64,000 nt of DNA. Source: JASHPR01 sp963815375 (GTDB lineage Bacteria; Actinomycetota; Actinomycetes; Streptosporangiales; Streptosporangiaceae). This document shows positions 62,495 to 64,000 of the stretch, piece by piece; within the stretch, counting starts at the first letter, position 1; each line of letters begins with the position of its first letter. The DNA lies in NCBI GenBank assembly GCA_963815375.1, contig CAWFGX010000001.1:682001-746000 (forward strand), written 5' to 3'. The notes below the pieces were generated by a model. The model had not been told where the DNA came from and did no database searches. It worked only from the letters and a program-made list of their open reading frames with translations. Position numbers and translations under genes: made by a program.

Positions 62495-63445
62495 TTATCT
62501 CCCGAGATGGTGGGCGAGGAACGCCAGGGAGGGGGGTTCCTGCTCGAGGAAGAACGGCCCGCTGTGGCAGCCCTTGCCGAAGTCCACAACCGCTCCGGGC
62601 GGGAGGGCGCGGGCGAGCACCTGGACGCCCGCGTAAAAGGGGTCGTCGTAGCCCGAGGCCACCCGGACCGGCAGGCCGCGCAGCGCCGCCGCATGCGTGA
62701 CGGCGTCGTTAGCCGCGAAGGCCTCCGCCGAGGCGTACGCGCCCGCATTCGCGGCCCGGGCCTGCGCGTAGCTGGTCCAGATCGCGGGGCTGATCGCGGC
62801 GGCCGCAGTGAACAAGCGCGGATACTTCTCAGCGAACAGCAGCGCACCGTAGCCGCCCATCGAGATGCCGACGGTGCCGATCCGCTGGGGCGGCCGGCCG
62901 AGGCCACTCCGCTGGCAGAACGGAATCAGCTCGTCGATCACCATGGCCATGGGGTTGTCGCCGGGATGCGGATTCCAGTAGCCACCGCCGCCGTCGACGC
63001 TTACCATCGCCATCGGCGTGAGCGGCCGGCCGCCGGCCGTGAGCGCCACAGCCTGCGCCAGCGACATGCCGGCCAGCGGGCGGACGTGGCTGCCGCCGTA
63101 ACCGTGCAGCGCGATCACGAGCGGCAGCTCGTCCCCGGTCTGATGCCCAGGCGGGTAGGCGATCGTGTAGCCGACCGTCCGGTTCCGGGCCGCCGAGTAG
63201 AAGGTGCCGGAGAACGAAGGCCCTAACGGCGAGTACGCCAGAGCCGGGTTCGCGACCGAGCAGGCGCCGTCGTACCTGTCCAGCGCCGACTTGCCGGGCA
63301 GGACTCCGTGATCGACAAGCTCCACGCCGACCGCCCCGGCCGCGGCGACCGCTGCTGCGCCGCCGAGTCCCAGCGCCAGCACCCGTCGTCGGGTCCACCG
63401 CGGCCGGCTCGCTGCCGTGGTCAGAACGTCACCAGCCTGAGGCAT
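62495..63445 (-). CDS. Tat-exported alpha/beta-hydrolase esterase
   Basis: 316 residues: twin-arginine signal (RRRVLALGLGG), then an esterase-D-like fold with nucleophile Ser in GISMGGYGA, Asp in GYDDPFY and His in GKGCHSGPFF. Probably an extracytoplasmic esterase; substrate unknown. Confidence 0.88.
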   Translation of the reverse strand: MPQAGDVLTTAASRPRWTRRRVLALGLGGAAAVAAAGAVGVELVDHGVLPGKSALDRYDGACSVANPALAYSPLGPSFSGTFYSAARNRTVGYTIAYPPGHQTGDELPLVIALHGYGGSHVRPLAGMSLAQAVALTAGGRPLTPMAMVSVDGGGGYWNPHPGDNPMAMVIDELIPFCQRSGLGRPPQRIGTVGISMGGYGALLFAEKYPRLFTAAAAISPAIWTSYAQARAANAGAYASAEAFAANDAVTHAAALRGLPVRVASGYDDPFYAGVQVLARALPPGAVVDFGKGCHSGPFFLEQEPPSLAFLAHHLGR

Positions 63446-63502
63446 AGGAAGACCCTACGATAAGGCGCATACCGGGACGAGCAGCTCAGTAAGCGGGCGG
63501 TC

Positions 63503-64000
63503 TCAGAGCCGCATCACGAGGCCGTCGTGAGCCCTGACCACGTCGGGCTGGCCGGGCCTGGTCAGCATGTCGGCGGACATGTGAGTAACCACTATCCGCC
63601 TCGATGCCAGGCCGGCGCGGTGGGCGACGAGGTCGGCCAGGCGCAGGTGGTAAGGGACATTTTTGTCGTAGTAATAGGCCTCGGCGATGAGCAGGTCAGC
63701 ACCGGCGGCGACGACTCGCAGGGTGTCGGTCCAGGCAGTGTCACCGGTGTAGGCGATGATCCTCCCGCCGACATTGAGCCTGAACGCGAGCGGCGGAGCC
63801 CCGCTGGGATGGTCCACCTCGTGGCCGGTGATCTCGACGCCATTGACCGTCGCCGCGTCGCCGGACGCTAGTTCCACCACGTCGACAGGGAAGTCCCGGC
63901 TGACCTCGGCTGAGCCGGGGAACAGCACTTCCATCGCCTCGCGGAGCCGGCCGGCGGTGCCGGGCGGCCCGGCGATGGTCAGCGGTCTGGCCCGGTGGGT
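63503..64000 (-). CDS. MBL-fold metallo-hydrolase (5' end outside window)
   Basis: The C-terminal 166 residues of a beta-lactamase-fold hydrolase, with VEITGHEVDHPSGAPPLAF, the metal-binding Asp in AYTGDTAWTDTL, and the His in VVTHMSAD. Similar to RNase Z-like or cyclic-nucleotide phosphodiesterase-like members. The frame is open to the right edge. Confidence 0.85.
   Translation of the reverse strand, partial: THRARPLTIAGPPGTAGRLREAMEVLFPGSAEVSRDFPVDVVELASGDAATVNGVEITGHEVDHPSGAPPLAFRLNVGGRIIAYTGDTAWTDTLRVVAAGADLLIAEAYYYDKNVPYHLRLADLVAHRAGLASRRIVVTHMSADMLTRPGQPDVVRAHDGLVMRL

Noticed and set aside
61922..63226. 434-codon plus-strand frame
   Set aside because: Antisense to the TPR and esterase genes, both of which have family motifs.

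Overview
The window is high-GC DNA with actinomycete hallmarks: SigE-family ECF sigma factors, a YtrA-type GntR regulator, an F420-type LLM oxidoreductase, a SpoIIE-type PP2C phosphatase with a kinase-like ATPase domain, a septum-formation-domain protein, a TraR/DksA zinc-finger protein, many GTG starts, 4-base stop/start overlaps and at least one probable leaderless promoter. A soil-dwelling member of the Actinomycetota is the best reading. No rRNA, tRNA, CRISPR array, insertion sequence or prophage gene was recognised.

Layout. 0-6.5 kb: the end of a GntR/ABC operon, an ECF sigma factor coupled to a membrane-anchored exported protein, a universal stress protein and an ABC-2 exporter pair. 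6.5-12.8 kb: two aldo/keto reductases, a secreted GH25 lysozyme, an MFS transporter and an LLM oxidoreductase; the 3' end of the second reductase is followed by degenerate tandem copies of itself. 13-37.3 kb: a large uncharacterised catabolic/uptake region. Its left arm has a GMC oxidoreductase with a gluconate-dehydrogenase-subunit-3-like partner, two small cupins and a zinc-ribbon protein. Its centre has an aldehyde dehydrogenase, VOC dioxygenase, DapA-family lyase/aldolase, ornithine cyclodeaminase-like protein, CaiB CoA-transferase, DoxX protein, RraA-type aldolase and a 1021-residue regulator. Its right arm has two more cupins, an SsuABC-type importer, an FMN 2-hydroxyacid oxidase, an N-acyl-D-amino-acid-deacylase-like amidohydrolase, DoxX, SMP-30 lactonase and SDR.

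Five promoters inside the 13-37 kb region carry the same 18-base element: two GRTAAC half-sites in direct repeat, 12 bases apart, in each case oriented the same way relative to a downstream gene. Direct repeats with about one-turn spacing are typical of regulators with an OmpR-type winged helix and a BTAD domain, and the region encodes one (24147-27212). The region therefore looks like one regulon. Uptake by the ABC system followed by oxidation, ring or C-C cleavage and aldol cleavage is an inferred scheme; the substrate is unknown.

37-46.6 kb: a septum-formation-domain protein, two NarL-type two-component systems, a polytopic GT-like membrane protein, an ABC-2 exporter and a decayed sigma-factor locus. 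46.5-51.2 kb: an arsenic island (ArsM, two ArsR, TraR/DksA, ArsI, aquaglyceroporin, CoA-disulfide-reductase-like flavoprotein), which could both methylate arsenic and cleave C-As bonds. 51.2-64 kb: PP2C phosphatase, MarR/MFS pair with a striking operator, isochorismatase-like protein, GlxA-type AraC regulator, a TetR gene frameshifted inside a 15-base minisatellite, a DrrAB-type exporter, a TPR protein with a probable frameshift, a Tat-exported esterase and a partial MBL-fold hydrolase. Gene packing is tight, and several convergent pairs overlap at their 3' ends.
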